From NCBI GenBank assembly GCA_014238945.1, contig JABAAB010000070.1, positions 1 through 64,000 on the forward strand: a DNA stretch of 64,000 nt. The letters are read 5' to 3'. This document shows positions 35,487 to 46,362 of this stretch, piece after piece; positions within the stretch are counted from its first letter, which is position 1; each line of letters begins with the position of its first letter. The translations under genes and the position numbers were made by a program. This DNA is from Lysobacterales bacterium (GTDB taxonomy: Bacteria > Pseudomonadota > Gammaproteobacteria > Xanthomonadales > SZUA-36). Under the pieces are notes generated by a model that saw nothing but the letters and a program-made list of their open reading frames with translations, made no database searches and was not told where the DNA came from.

Positions 35487-35704
35487 TGTCGTTCTCCACG
35501 AAATGCACTGTTTCAGGACTGGTTAAAGCGTGGCAGCGCGGTTAATATGCCCTATTCGGTTTACTGCAGTGTGCATGCTTGCAAAAAGCGCAGGGCAGAA
35601 GTCGGAATCTAGCGGTATCAATATTAGTTGTCTGACTGACAATTTCAAGGTGCTTGCATTGAAATTCAAGGCCAACTGACAAAAAACTTAACCCGCCCGG
35701 AAGT

Positions 35705-36997
35705 GTGAACCTAACAATGACCAAAAGCAATTCTAGTAATCCCTTGACTGATGTTGCGTTTTCAACGCTGAATCTGGACACAAGGATAATCACGGGTCTT
35801 GAACAGGCAAAATTCACCCATTGCACACCCATACAGGCATTAACTTTGCCCCCGGCGCTGGATGGTGACGACGTAGCCGGGCAGGCACAAACCGGTACCG
35901 GCAAGACGGCGGCGTTTTTACTGGTTATTTTCAATCAGTTACTAAAGCAGAAATCTGATCGTCACGGCACCAATCCACGTTCCTTGATAGTCGCGCCGAC
36001 CAGGGAACTGGCACTGCAAATACATCGCGATGCCCTGTTGTTGGGAGCAGAAACAGGTCTCAAAATGGGACTTGCCTATGGAGGTATTGACTATGAAAAG
36101 CAACGGCAGACCCTTCGAAATGGTGTCGATATACTCATTGGTACACCCGGCAGATTAATCGATTATTTAAAACAAAAAGTTTACAGCCTCCGGTACATAG
36201 AGGTCGCCGTTCTGGACGAGGCCGATCGCATGTTTGATCTGGGCTTCATCAGCGACATCAGATTTTTGCTACGCAGGACACCAAGACCTGAAGAACGCCA
36301 GTCATTGTTGTTTTCCGCCACGTTGTCGCATCGTGTGATGGAACTTGCCTACGAGCACATGAACAATCCGGAAACGATGAAGGTGGAGGCCGAAAATGTG
36401 ACGGTTGATCTGGTCGAACAAAAAGTATTTTATCCTGCGAATGAAGAAAAATTGCCACTGCTGATAGGTTTGATGCGCAGTCTTGGAGAAAGTCACAGCA
36501 TGGTATTTACCAACACACGGGCAGCAGCTGATCGTGTTGGCCGGACTTTGAGTGCCAACGGAATTCAAAGCGCTGTCATTTCAGGCAGGGTGCGACAGGA
36601 AACAAGACAGAAATTGCTAAAACGTTTCCATGACGGACAGGTTCCGGTACTCGTAGCGACAGATGTTGCTGCACGTGGTTTGCATATTCCTGATGTGACC
36701 CACGTATTTAATTTTGACTTGCCTCAGGATGCTCCGGACTATGTTCACAGAATTGGGCGTACGGCACGTCTTGGGGCTAAAGGCGATGCCATCAGTTTTG
36801 CCTGTGAAGATTATGCATTTCACTTACCCGAAATTGAAGAATATGTTGGCTATTCGATTCCCACGGCTAGCGCTGGAGCCGAATTAATGCCAGAGATCAT
36901 CATCCCACCGACCCCAAAACGTAACAAGTCACGGAAATTTTCACACAATAAGCGGGGTCAGAAGAGCCATTACAGAAATAAGGGTGCCAAGCGCTGA
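35705..36997 (+). CDS. rhlB: ATP-dependent RNA helicase RhlB-like (DEAD box)
   Basis: [29 protein letters not shown]; divergent from trxA-rho as in enterobacteria. Confidence 0.93.
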   Translation: MNLTMTKSNSSNPLTDVAFSTLNLDTRIITGLEQAKFTHCTPIQALTLPPALDGDDVAGQAQTGTGKTAAFLLVIFNQLLKQKSDRHGTNPRSLIVAPTRELALQIHRDALLLGAETGLKMGLAYGGIDYEKQRQTLRNGVDILIGTPGRLIDYLKQKVYSLRYIEVAVLDEADRMFDLGFISDIRFLLRRTPRPEERQSLLFSATLSHRVMELAYEHMNNPETMKVEAENVTVDLVEQKVFYPANEEKLPLLIGLMRSLGESHSMVFTNTRAAADRVGRTLSANGIQSAVISGRVRQETRQKLLKRFHDGQVPVLVATDVAARGLHIPDVTHVFNFDLPQDAPDYVHRIGRTARLGAKGDAISFACEDYAFHLPEIEEYVGYSIPTASAGAELMPEIIIPPTPKRNKSRKFSHNKRGQKSHYRNKGAKR

Positions 36998-36999
36998 CC

Positions 37000-37680
37000 A
37001 TGATTCAATTTGAAAGGGTCAGCAAGCTCTACCCGGGTGGCAGCCGTGCACTTTCAGATGTCAGTTTCGCCATCGAACGCGGGAGCATGGTTTTTCTGAC
37101 CGGTCACTCCGGTGCCGGCAAAAGCACACTGTTGCGGCTGGTGATGATGCTGGAACGAGCGACCCGGGGCCAGGTATTTGTAAACGGACGTGACCTGGGT
37201 AAAACACCAGACCGCCATGCACCCCAGGTTCGCCAGGGAACCGGTATGATTTTCCAGGATCACAAACTACTCAATGATAAGACTGTGGCGGATAACGTTG
37301 CTCTGCCATTGATGATTACTGGACACCGCTATTCTGACATCCGCAAGCGTGTGCGTGCTGCTCTGGACAAAGTGGGGTTGCTTGAAAAGGAAAAGTCCTG
37401 GCCGCTAACCCTGTCAGGTGGAGAACAACAACGTGTTGGTATCGCAAGAGCCATTGTTTCCATGCCACCTTTGCTACTGGCAGATGAGCCAACGGGTAAC
37501 CTGGACCCAAAACTCTCATGGGAACTATTTGATTTGTTCAGGGAGGTCAGTGAGCAGGGGGTTACGGTATTGATTGCCAGCCATGACCTTGACCTGATCC
37601 GTCGAATGGGCAGGCGGGTACTGGTTTTATCCAATGGCCGCCTTGCGGATGATATACCCGCAAGCATTCACGAGCACTAG
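37000..37680 (+). CDS. ftsE: Cell division ATP-binding protein FtsE
   Basis: ABC ATPase MIQFERVSKLYPGG, GHSGAGKSTLLRL, LSGGEQQRVGIAR. Confidence 0.97.
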   Translation: MIQFERVSKLYPGGSRALSDVSFAIERGSMVFLTGHSGAGKSTLLRLVMMLERATRGQVFVNGRDLGKTPDRHAPQVRQGTGMIFQDHKLLNDKTVADNVALPLMITGHRYSDIRKRVRAALDKVGLLEKEKSWPLTLSGGEQQRVGIARAIVSMPPLLLADEPTGNLDPKLSWELFDLFREVSEQGVTVLIASHDLDLIRRMGRRVLVLSNGRLADDIPASIHEH

Positions 37681-37701
37681 TGTTTCAGGAAACACTGTGT
37701 C

Positions 37702-38667
37702 ATGAACATCAATAAAATTCACCGTAAATCCCGTGCCTGGTTACGACGTCACAGTTACAGTTTTTTTTCCAGCCTCGGGGTGCTTCTACAACACAAGATC
37801 GGTACCTTGATGACCGTTCTGGTTTTGGGAATAGCCATGTTACTTCCATTGGGGTTGTACGCCACACTGGCCAACCTCGAGGGCATCGACCTTCGTCAGG
37901 AAGAATGGGGTGCGGTCACCGTTTTTTTTAAACCCGGCACCACGCAGTCCGAAGTCAAACGGGTTGCAGAAGAACTCAAGATAAATTTGCAACCTGACAC
38001 CGTGGTGATTATCAGTCCGGACGAGGGCATGGCAGAATTTCGTGATGTTTCCGGATTCGGTGGGTCATTGGATATGTTGGCGGAAAATCCATTGCCCTGG
38101 GTAATGCAGGTCAGTCCAAATTCCGGCGCACCTGCCATTGTTCAACAGCGTGTGGAAGACATCAGTCGCTACCTGGATAAACAGGAAAATGTTGAACGGA
38201 TACATTTTGATTTCAAATGGTTACAGAGACTGGGACGAATGATGGAGCTTGGTCAGGCTACGGTGACCGTTTTGGGTATTCTGTTTGGACTGGCCGTTGT
38301 GGTGGTGGTGTCCAATACCATTCGTCTGGATGTGGCATCCCGAACTGACGAAATAGAAATCCTGGCATTGGTAGGTGCCAGCCATGCGTTTGTGCGACAG
38401 CCTTTTCTCTATTCAGGGCTATGGTACGGTTTGATGGGCGGTATTTTGTCCATCGTTCTGTTGCAACTTACGTTACTTTATCTTGGACGGCCACTGGGTC
38501 TGTTACTGGAAACTTACGGAACGGTTTTCAGCTTGAAAGGGCTGGGCATATCCAATACCGCTTGGTTGCTGTTTTCTGCCGGATTTCTGGGTTGGTTGGG
38601 CGCCTGGATAGCGGTTCAGAGATATCTGCGCCAGCTACGAGTTGGAGGTCGGCTTGGCAGGCATTGA
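37702..38667 (+). CDS. ftsX: Cell division protein FtsX
   Basis: 4-TM permease immediately downstream of ftsE; 321 aa. Confidence 0.96.
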   Translation: MNINKIHRKSRAWLRRHSYSFFSSLGVLLQHKIGTLMTVLVLGIAMLLPLGLYATLANLEGIDLRQEEWGAVTVFFKPGTTQSEVKRVAEELKINLQPDTVVIISPDEGMAEFRDVSGFGGSLDMLAENPLPWVMQVSPNSGAPAIVQQRVEDISRYLDKQENVERIHFDFKWLQRLGRMMELGQATVTVLGILFGLAVVVVVSNTIRLDVASRTDEIEILALVGASHAFVRQPFLYSGLWYGLMGGILSIVLLQLTLLYLGRPLGLLLETYGTVFSLKGLGISNTAWLLFSAGFLGWLGAWIAVQRYLRQLRVGGRLGRH

Positions 38668-38821
38668 ATAGGGAACCAAATCGTAGAACTACTGTCTGTT
38701 CATACAGTGAGATAAATAATAATGGTCAAGTTGATCTGGTGACGACATGTTTGCACTGATCCACCCCGTCAATGTCTTGATTCATTCAACACCTACTGGT
38801 GCTGGTGATCAGGTCAGACAA

Positions 38822-38830
38822 TGGTATACT
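38822..38830 (+). promoter_or_regulatory. Candidate extended -10 promoter element for rpoH
   Basis: TGGTATACT (TGn-TATACT) about 26 nt before the rpoH start; no clear -35. Confidence 0.35.
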
Positions 38831-38855
38831 AGAGGGCTTGCGTAAAGGAGGTTAC

Positions 38856-39722
38856 ATGAGCAATACAACACTTGTTCCAAGCCATTTGATGGTCCCTGCC
38901 GGCACCGGCAGCCTCGGTGCGTATATCCAGGAAGTGAACCGGGTACCCATGCTGACACTGGAAGAAGAAAGGGAGCTGGCATACCGGTATCAGGAAGAAG
39001 GTGATCTGGATGCAGCACGGCGACTTGTTTTGGCTCACTTACGCTTTGTCGTACACGTGGCCAAAGGATACGGGGGCTATGGACTGCAGTTGGGTGATCT
39101 TATCCAGGAAGGTAATATTGGCTTGATGAAAGCCGTAAAACGATTTGATCCAGCGCGTGAAGTACGACTGGTATCATTCGCCGTTCATTGGATTCGGGCA
39201 GAAATGCATGAGTTTATCCTGCGTAACTGGCGGATTGTAAAGGTAGCAACTACCAAGGCTCAGCGGAAACTCTTTTTCAACCTGCGTAAATCCAAAAAAC
39301 GGCTTGGCTGGCTTAATTTGAAAGAAGTCAATGTGGTAGCCAGGGACCTTGGGGTGAAACCCGAGGTGGTACTTGAGATGGAGTCTCGTCTGTCCGGTCA
39401 GGATGTGGGATTTGACTTGTCCGCTGACTCAGACGATGACGACAGGCCATATGTGGCACCTTCAGCTTTCCTGGTGAGTAATTCTGACAGCCCCGAAGAC
39501 GAACTTGAGGCTTCGGATATGAAATCGCATCAGAATGGTTTGCTCTACCAGGGTCTTGATGAACTTGATGAGCGGAGTCAGGATATTATCCGTAGCCGAT
39601 GGCTTACGGATACCAAGTCAACGTTGCAAAAACTGGCCGATCGTTATGGGGTATCTGCAGAACGAATCCGACAGTTGGAAGTCAATGCGATGAACAAGAT
39701 GAGGGCAAGTATCAGTGCCTGA
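38856..39722 (+). CDS. rpoH: RNA polymerase sigma-32 factor RpoH
   Basis: RpoH box [17 protein letters not shown]; strong SD AAAGGAGGT at 38844-38852; ATG 38856. Confidence 0.97.
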   Translation: MSNTTLVPSHLMVPAGTGSLGAYIQEVNRVPMLTLEEERELAYRYQEEGDLDAARRLVLAHLRFVVHVAKGYGGYGLQLGDLIQEGNIGLMKAVKRFDPAREVRLVSFAVHWIRAEMHEFILRNWRIVKVATTKAQRKLFFNLRKSKKRLGWLNLKEVNVVARDLGVKPEVVLEMESRLSGQDVGFDLSADSDDDDRPYVAPSAFLVSNSDSPEDELEASDMKSHQNGLLYQGLDELDERSQDIIRSRWLTDTKSTLQKLADRYGVSAERIRQLEVNAMNKMRASISA

Positions 39723-39743
39723 TCTGATCACCTGAAAGTTTGC

Positions 39744-39772
39744 AAAGGCCTCCAATCGGAGGCCTTTTTTTT
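39744..39772 (+). terminator. Intrinsic terminator downstream of rpoH
   Basis: AAAGGCCTCC-AATC-GGAGGCCTTTTTTTT, 10-bp stem, 4-nt loop. Confidence 0.95.
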
Positions 39773-39840
39773 GTGCTGAAAAAGGTTGCGACACAACGTA
39801 ACGAATGTGTCGGGATCTGCTGCAATGTGACAGGCAGCAC

Positions 39841-42795
39841 TCAATTCTGCCATTTTTCCGCGGGTGGACACCCACAGAACAAATTTCTGTCCCCATGAAC
39901 ATTGTCCACTCGGTTGACGGATGGCCAGAACTTGCTTTGCCATTGGACTACGGACGGAAAAGCCGCAATTTCACGGCTGTATGGATGGTTCCAATCCCCA
40001 ACGAGGTCCCTTTGTGTATGAGGCGCATTAACCAAAGGATTGTCGTCCTCGGACATGGATTCTGCTTCAATTTGTGAAATTTCATCCCGAATGGCCAGCA
40101 TGGCGTCACAAAAGCGGTCAATCTCATAGAGTGACTCGCTTTCCGTTGGCTCAATCATCAATGTGCCCGGGACTGGGAAAGACATCGTGGGCGCATGAAA
40201 ACCATAATCGATCAGACGCTTGGCAATATCTTCTTCAGAAATGTTACTGGCCTGTTTCAACGGTCGCAAATCCACGATGCATTCGTGTGCAACAAGCCCG
40301 TTGTGTCCTGTAAAAAGCACAGGATAAGCGCCAGAAAGTCTGTGGGCGATATAATTTGCATTGAGGATTGCCACTTGGGTCGCCATTTTCATACCCTCTC
40401 GTCCCATCATCGAAACATACATCCAGGTAATCGGTAAGATGCCTGCGCTGCCCCACGGTGCTGCCGCCACGGCACCATTGTCAGCATGCGCCCCTTGCAG
40501 ATCGACCACCGAGTGCCCAGGGAGGAAAGGGGCGAGGTGTTTAAGGGTACAAATCGGACCAATTCCGGGTCCACCTCCACCGTGTGGAATACAAAAGGTC
40601 TTGTGCAAATTCAAGTGGGAAACATCTGCACCGAATTTGCCGGGTGCCGCAAACCCAACCAATGCATTCAGATTTGCTCCATCCAGGTAAACCTGTCCAC
40701 CATGCTGGTGCACCGTGTCGCATATCTGTGTAATCTGTTCTTCAAATACGCCGTGGGTCGATGGATAGGTGATCATCAGGGTGGAGAGTTCGTTGCTGTG
40801 CAGCTGTGCTTTTTGGCGCAGGTCTTCAAGATCAACATTGCCGTTTTCGTCACAGTTGACGATGACGATTTTCATTCCCACCATGGCAGCACTGGCGGGA
40901 TTTGTACCGTGTGCGGAAGATGGAATCAGGCAAATGTCCCGTTGTGTTTCATTCCTCGATTCGTGCCAGGCCTGGATTGCGAGTAAACCCGCATATTCAC
41001 CTTGTGAACCCGCATTGGGCTGCAACGATACGGCGTCATAGCCTGTACAGACTTTCAACATCTTCTCAAGGTCACGGAACAAGCGATGATAACCTCTGAC
41101 CTGATCGGCGGGTGCAAAGGGATGTATATTCGAAAATTCGGGCCATGAGATGGGTATCATCTCGCTCACGGCGTTTAATTTCATCGTACAGGAACCTAGA
41201 GATATCATGGCGTGCGCCAGTGACAAATCCTTGTTTTCAAGTCTTTTCATGTAACGCAGCATTTCAGTTTCAGAATGGTGCCGCTTGAATACGGGGTGTT
41301 GCAGGAAACTGCTGTGCCTGCTCAGATTTTTGGGAATGGCCGAAAAAGCCGGCTCCATGAGGCGGTCAATTTCCGCAAAATCTCCGTCGTCATTCCCATG
41401 AGCAAATGACTGCCAGAGCTTGTTAATGTGGTCCGGCGTGGTTGTTTCATTGACGCTGATACTCAAACCCTCTTTGCACCTGTAAATATTGATGTCGGCA
41501 TCCAGCGCACGTGTGTAAATTCCAGCCGATTGTTCTTCCGGCAAAGGCAGGGTGATCGTGTCAAACCAGGAATCGCTTGTTGGCTGGAATCCACGTGTTT
41601 TCAGTCCGCTTGCCAACAGACAGGTCAGACGATGAACACGCAGCGCGACTTGTTTCAATCCTTCGGCACCGTGATATACAGCGTACATTCCAGCCAGGAC
41701 GGCCAGCAAAGCCTGTGAAGTGCAGATATTGCTGGTCGCATTGTCACGACGGATATGCTGCTCCCTGGTTTGCAGTGCCATGCGCAAAGCAGGTTGGCCC
41801 CGACGGTCTACTGAGACGCCGATTATTCGGCCCGGTACGGCGCGTTTATACCTGTCCCTGGTCGCAAAGAAGGCAGCGTGTGGGCCACCAAAGCCCATGG
41901 GTACACCAAAGCGCTGACTTGATCCTGCGACAATGTCTGCACCCATCTCACCGGGTGGTTTCAGCAAGACCAGACTCAACAGGTCTGCGCCAACCGCAAC
42001 CAGGGCACCCAGATCGTGCGCAGCGCTGATCAGTGGTTCCAGATCGTTGATCGCACCCTGGCAATCGGAATACTGCAAAAGTACACCGAAATACTCTCCT
42101 TCCTGAAGTTTCACGCCTGGATCACCAACCACCAGTTCAAATCCAAAATAATTTGCCCGTGTCCTCAGCACATCAATGGTTTGGGGCAAGGTGCCCTGGT
42201 CAACCAGGAATCGCATACTCTTGTTTTTTCGGTTAACGCGTTTCAACATGGCCATGGCCTCGGCTGAAGCGGTTGCCTCGTCCAACAAAGAAGCATTGGA
42301 AAGTTCCATACCGGTCAGATCACAAACCATCTGTTGAAAATTCAGCATGGCCTCCATACGACCCTGTGATATTTCAGACTGGTAGGGCGTATAGGCCGTA
42401 TACCAACCCGGATTCTCAAGGATATTACGGACGATCACCGGTGGTGTAATTGTGTCGTGATATCCCATGCCGATCATGCTGTGTTTTACAACATTTGAAT
42501 TGGCAATGGTACGCAAGTGAGCAAGTGTCTGGTGTTCACTCTGAGCTGTCGGCAGGTTCAGTGGTTCATTCAATTGAATGGATTGTGGCAGGGTGGCCTT
42601 GACCAGAGAATCAAGAGATTCAATACCCAGAACGTCAAGCATCTGCTCAACTTGTGCATCACCGGGGCCTATGTGCCTTCTGATGAACCCTCCTTGGTCC
42701 TGGAGGGCAGTGATTGGACCGTGAATATCAGAATCAGTGGGTTTGATTTTTTTGGACATTTGATGGTTCTTTAACATTGTTTTCAAGGCGCGCAT
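39841..42795 (-). CDS. gcvP: Glycine dehydrogenase (decarboxylating), fused P1/P2 P-protein
   Basis: 984 aa; [45 protein letters not shown]; start may be ATG 42759. Confidence 0.97.
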   Translation of the reverse strand: MRALKTMLKNHQMSKKIKPTDSDIHGPITALQDQGGFIRRHIGPGDAQVEQMLDVLGIESLDSLVKATLPQSIQLNEPLNLPTAQSEHQTLAHLRTIANSNVVKHSMIGMGYHDTITPPVIVRNILENPGWYTAYTPYQSEISQGRMEAMLNFQQMVCDLTGMELSNASLLDEATASAEAMAMLKRVNRKNKSMRFLVDQGTLPQTIDVLRTRANYFGFELVVGDPGVKLQEGEYFGVLLQYSDCQGAINDLEPLISAAHDLGALVAVGADLLSLVLLKPPGEMGADIVAGSSQRFGVPMGFGGPHAAFFATRDRYKRAVPGRIIGVSVDRRGQPALRMALQTREQHIRRDNATSNICTSQALLAVLAGMYAVYHGAEGLKQVALRVHRLTCLLASGLKTRGFQPTSDSWFDTITLPLPEEQSAGIYTRALDADINIYRCKEGLSISVNETTTPDHINKLWQSFAHGNDDGDFAEIDRLMEPAFSAIPKNLSRHSSFLQHPVFKRHHSETEMLRYMKRLENKDLSLAHAMISLGSCTMKLNAVSEMIPISWPEFSNIHPFAPADQVRGYHRLFRDLEKMLKVCTGYDAVSLQPNAGSQGEYAGLLAIQAWHESRNETQRDICLIPSSAHGTNPASAAMVGMKIVIVNCDENGNVDLEDLRQKAQLHSNELSTLMITYPSTHGVFEEQITQICDTVHQHGGQVYLDGANLNALVGFAAPGKFGADVSHLNLHKTFCIPHGGGGPGIGPICTLKHLAPFLPGHSVVDLQGAHADNGAVAAAPWGSAGILPITWMYVSMMGREGMKMATQVAILNANYIAHRLSGAYPVLFTGHNGLVAHECIVDLRPLKQASNISEEDIAKRLIDYGFHAPTMSFPVPGTLMIEPTESESLYEIDRFCDAMLAIRDEISQIEAESMSEDDNPLVNAPHTQRDLVGDWNHPYSREIAAFPSVVQWQSKFWPSVNRVDNVHGDRNLFCGCPPAEKWQN

Positions 42796-42827
42796 TTTAC
42801 GCCTTTATTCACTTCGCGTAATCCCGT

Positions 42828-43703
42828 TTAACCCAACATCAAGATAATATAGTGATCTACCAGCAGAAATATGAACAACACCAGCAGATAGGTGATCGAA
42901 AATGCAAAGGTGTACATGGGCAACAGCTTGTCCTTGCTTTTCATCATTCGCAGCGCGTACCACAGGAAACCGCCATTGAGCACACTGACGCCAGCGAGAT
43001 AAGTTAACCCACTCATTCCAGTCAGGTAGGGGAGTGTGGTGACAACGATCAGCAAAATCGTGTAGAGCAGAATCTGAAGTCGTGTAAAATCCGCTCCATG
43101 GGTAACCGGTAGCATCGGAATGTCAACCAGGGCATATTCATCTTTTCGGTAGATCGCCAACGCCCAGAAATGTGGGGGTGTCCACACAAAAATGATCAGG
43201 AATAGCAGAAGAGCGTGGGGATCTACCTGTCCGGTGACCGAGGTCCAGCCCAGTACCGGAGGAGCAGCGCCTGCGGCACCTCCAATGACTATATTTTGCG
43301 GTGTGGCACGTTTGAGCCAGACCGTGTAGACGATTGCATAGCCAATCAGTGACAGTAAGGTCAGCAAGGCAGTGAGCGTATTGACCCACAAAATCAACAC
43401 CGTCATGGATACCAACCCCAGAACCAAGGCAAATATCAATACATTGTGTTCTTTGAGTTCACCCGTGGCCAGCGGGCGATGGCGTGTGCGTGACATTTTA
43501 ACGTCAATGCGCCGGTCCAGCAGATGATTGACAGCTGCCGCAGACGAAGCTGCCAGAGCGATTCCTGCGGTTCCCGCCAATAGTGCATCAAGTGGTGGTA
43601 ATCCCGGGACTGCGAGAAACATCCCAACAATGGCTGTAAAAACGATCAGCATGACAACACGAGGTTTGCACAACTCCAGGTATTGATTGAATTTTCCCGA
43701 CAT
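42828..43703 (-). CDS. ctaB: Protoheme IX farnesyltransferase (heme O synthase)
   Basis: UbiA family, CKPRVVMLIVFTAIVGMFLA, NHLLDRRIDVKMSRTRHRP. Confidence 0.96.
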   Translation of the reverse strand: MSGKFNQYLELCKPRVVMLIVFTAIVGMFLAVPGLPPLDALLAGTAGIALAASSAAAVNHLLDRRIDVKMSRTRHRPLATGELKEHNVLIFALVLGLVSMTVLILWVNTLTALLTLLSLIGYAIVYTVWLKRATPQNIVIGGAAGAAPPVLGWTSVTGQVDPHALLLFLIIFVWTPPHFWALAIYRKDEYALVDIPMLPVTHGADFTRLQILLYTILLIVVTTLPYLTGMSGLTYLAGVSVLNGGFLWYALRMMKSKDKLLPMYTFAFSITYLLVLFIFLLVDHYIILMLG

Positions 43704-43707
43704 GTTT

Positions 43708-44706
43708 CTAGTACGTCCGGTAACTGGTCTTGTTAAGGAGTCCGATCAGCGTGGCAAGCAACACGGCGGCCCCGGCATTGTGGGCTACCGCGTTTGCCAG
43801 GGGTAAGAAAAGTGCAATGTTCAATACACCCAGCGTGAACTGTGCCAGCACCAGTGCCATCAACAGCCGTCCGCCGGTACTCATTTGTGGTATTTTTATC
43901 AATCGCAGCGCGAGGGTGATCAGTACAAAGAGAGTTACCACCGCCCCTATTCTGTGGGCCAGGTGAACGGCTACGCGCGATTGTTGGTCCAGCAGCCCAC
44001 CTTCATAATTGACACCGATCTCACGCCACAAGACAAAGCCCTCCCTGAAATTGGTCTCTGGCCACCATTGACCCATGCACATGGGCACATCCGGGCAGGC
44101 AAGTGCGGCATAATTGGCGCTCGTCCAGCCGCCCAAAGCTATTTGTAGACCGAGTACAAAAATGCCGGTAATTATTGCTCCACGCATTCGCCGGACACGT
44201 ACACCGGGTTTGTCGTTACCACGCGTGCGGCTTGAAAACATCAGCCAAAGTATCAACGAAAAACTGGTCAGACCACCGAGCAGGTGTGCCATGACAATGA
44301 TGGGCTTCAGTTTTAATGTGACTGTCCACATACCGAGCAGCGCCTGGAATATGATCAGTGCAAATAGCACGGTGGTCAGTGTCCTGAATTTGCGGTTAAT
44401 TTCTGCACCGCGCCAGGCTTGCCAGCTGAGTGCGAAGACCAATAACATCAGGCCACCCGCCAGGTAGCGGTGCACCATTTCCCGCCAGGCCTTGGTTGCT
44501 TCATAGGGACGTTCCGGGAACGCTCGATTGGCTGACTCAATTTCGTGTGTCGCTTCAGGCCATGTCAACTGACCATAACACCCAGGCCAGTCCGGGCAAC
44601 CCAATCCTGCATGAGAAAGCCTCACCCAGGCACCCAAAACAATGACGCAGAAGGCAAGGATTGCCGCAAATTTGGCCAGATTGTGAAAGCTTGGTTTCAC
44701 AGTCAT
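43708..44706 (-). CDS. ctaA: Heme A synthase (COX15/CtaA)
   Basis: GAWVRLSHAGLGCPDWPGCYGQ, multi-TM; start ATG 44706. Confidence 0.95.
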   Translation of the reverse strand: MTVKPSFHNLAKFAAILAFCVIVLGAWVRLSHAGLGCPDWPGCYGQLTWPEATHEIESANRAFPERPYEATKAWREMVHRYLAGGLMLLVFALSWQAWRGAEINRKFRTLTTVLFALIIFQALLGMWTVTLKLKPIIVMAHLLGGLTSFSLILWLMFSSRTRGNDKPGVRVRRMRGAIITGIFVLGLQIALGGWTSANYAALACPDVPMCMGQWWPETNFREGFVLWREIGVNYEGGLLDQQSRVAVHLAHRIGAVVTLFVLITLALRLIKIPQMSTGGRLLMALVLAQFTLGVLNIALFLPLANAVAHNAGAAVLLATLIGLLNKTSYRTY

Positions 44707-45314
44707 CTCTCCTGTGCGAACCACTTGAGTAATCTTCTCAGGTCCTGATGGATGTCTTGTGGATTGGTATTTGTCCCGAAGGCAAGTATTACATTGTGCA
44801 TCGGGTCCAGTATATAGGTTCTGTAGTTTACCGGGCTGTTGTTAAGCGAAGCATTTTCCGTTTTGATGTCAGCCAGGGTTTTCAGCGATGAACCCGAGAG
44901 ATCGACGATAAAATTCAATTCCGAATAGATTGACAGGAGTCTGGTCTGCAGCTCGGTGTCGAGTGATTCAGGACTCAGTATTGCCAGTGCCAGATGGTTC
45001 TGCTTACGACCAAGCGCTTTGTGAATCTGACGAAACGCCGTGACATCCTGGGTACACTGTTTAATACATTGATCGCCGATGACATACAGGAGCAACCATT
45101 TGCCTTCCGGGGTTTGGTCGCCTTCGGTTCGCAGTACCGTGTCTCGCAGGTCCAGAGACAGAAAAACCGGTGGCTGCACGAGTTGACCGCGGTTTTTGAG
45201 TTGACCCGGTTGGAAAGCCCACCAGGATGAGCGCATGAGCATGGCCAGGAGCAACGGTGCCAGGAACAAAGTAAACAAGATCAGTAATGTGCGTTTCTGC
45301 GGGGACAGCTTCAT
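44703..45314 (-). CDS. Membrane-anchored thioredoxin-fold/Sco-like protein of the oxidase cluster
   Basis: N-terminal TM, CIKQC (CxxxC) motif, located between SURF1 and ctaA. Confidence 0.7.
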   Translation of the reverse strand: MKLSPQKRTLLILFTLFLAPLLLAMLMRSSWWAFQPGQLKNRGQLVQPPVFLSLDLRDTVLRTEGDQTPEGKWLLLYVIGDQCIKQCTQDVTAFRQIHKALGRKQNHLALAILSPESLDTELQTRLLSIYSELNFIVDLSGSSLKTLADIKTENASLNNSPVNYRTYILDPMHNVILAFGTNTNPQDIHQDLRRLLKWFAQER

Positions 45315-46036
45315 TCGTTACTCTTTCCATTCGTTTTAACACCAACAATAATCCACAGACCAATACTCAGGATTGCGAATGCATACCATTGCACGGCATA
45401 TCCCAGATGCCGGTCTGAACTCAGAAATACAGGTTTCCAACTCCGTCCTTCAAAGCCGTCCTGTTCCGACTTCAATAATTGAATGATTTGTCCATTAAGA
45501 GGCGTTTCCAGCACACTGGCAACGTCTTCAATGTTCAGGTAGGTGACCAGTTGAGGCCATTGATTGCGGTCCAGTTGGTCGGCTTCTCCCAGCGTCCGGC
45601 CGGGAACGGGCGCATGGTTGAGTATCCCTCGCAAAATGGTCTTGTTTGGCGTTGTTGGCACGTCGGGCAAGCTTCTCCTGTCCGCATCCATTGGTAACCA
45701 GCCTCGGTTGACCAGGATCGTGATACCTTCCAGTGTGTGAAACGGTGTAAATACGTGTACCCCGGTCCGCCCGTTCAAGGTCTGATTATCAAGAAGAATA
45801 TGATGCACGGTATCGTAATGTCCGCGTACCTCAATCCGACTGAAGCGCGACATATTGTCTTCTAGGAACTGCTTCGGAACCAATGCTGCGCTTTGGAACT
45901 GTTTTTCCAGTGCCGCCTTCCCTGCTGATCGTTCAAGTTGCCAACTCCCGAGACCGGAGAACCCTGTCGCACACAAAAAAAGCACCGTGGTTCCAAGGAT
46001 GCCTGGTTTGAATGACTTGAATACTTTGGGAACCAT
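45311..46036 (-). CDS. SURF1 family cytochrome oxidase biogenesis protein
   Basis: N- and C-terminal TM; GSWQLERSAGKAALE, NRGWLP, HLGYAVQWYAFA. Confidence 0.93.
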   Translation of the reverse strand: MVPKVFKSFKPGILGTTVLFLCATGFSGLGSWQLERSAGKAALEKQFQSAALVPKQFLEDNMSRFSRIEVRGHYDTVHHILLDNQTLNGRTGVHVFTPFHTLEGITILVNRGWLPMDADRRSLPDVPTTPNKTILRGILNHAPVPGRTLGEADQLDRNQWPQLVTYLNIEDVASVLETPLNGQIIQLLKSEQDGFEGRSWKPVFLSSDRHLGYAVQWYAFAILSIGLWIIVGVKTNGKSNE

Positions 46037-46071
46037 ACTTACCCTTGCACTTTCAAGAAGAGAGTCGTGTT

Positions 46072-46299
46072 GTGCTCGTAAAAGCCTCAGTCATCGTCAT
46101 TTTATTGCTGATCATGTACACACTGGGTTCATCATTCGTATTCATGCTCAGGGATAAAGGCACCAGCGACAGGCTGGTCCGTCGTCTCGCCTGGCGGATA
46201 GGTCTTTCAATATTCCTGTTCCTGCTACTGTATCTGATGTTTGCTCTTGGCTGGATCGTTCCGTCCGCAGGACCGGTAAGATTTCCTGCTGACGGTTAA
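46072..46299 (+). CDS. DUF2909-like twin-transmembrane protein
   Basis: Two TM helices around FMLRDKGTSDRLVRRLAWRIGLS; GTG start 46072; divergent from SURF1 inside the cox cluster. Confidence 0.72.
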   Translation: MLVKASVIVILLLIMYTLGSSFVFMLRDKGTSDRLVRRLAWRIGLSIFLFLLLYLMFALGWIVPSAGPVRFPADG

Positions 46300-46362
46300 T
46301 CACTGTCCAGTCATATGGACCTGATCAGGAGATCCGAGGGCTGAATGTTAAGGTTTTTGAAA

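Noticed and set aside
42796-42827. Possible glycine riboswitch before gcvP
   Set aside because: Only 32 nt separate the ctaB stop and the gcvP ORF start; too short for the aptamer, and no glycine riboswitch signature seen
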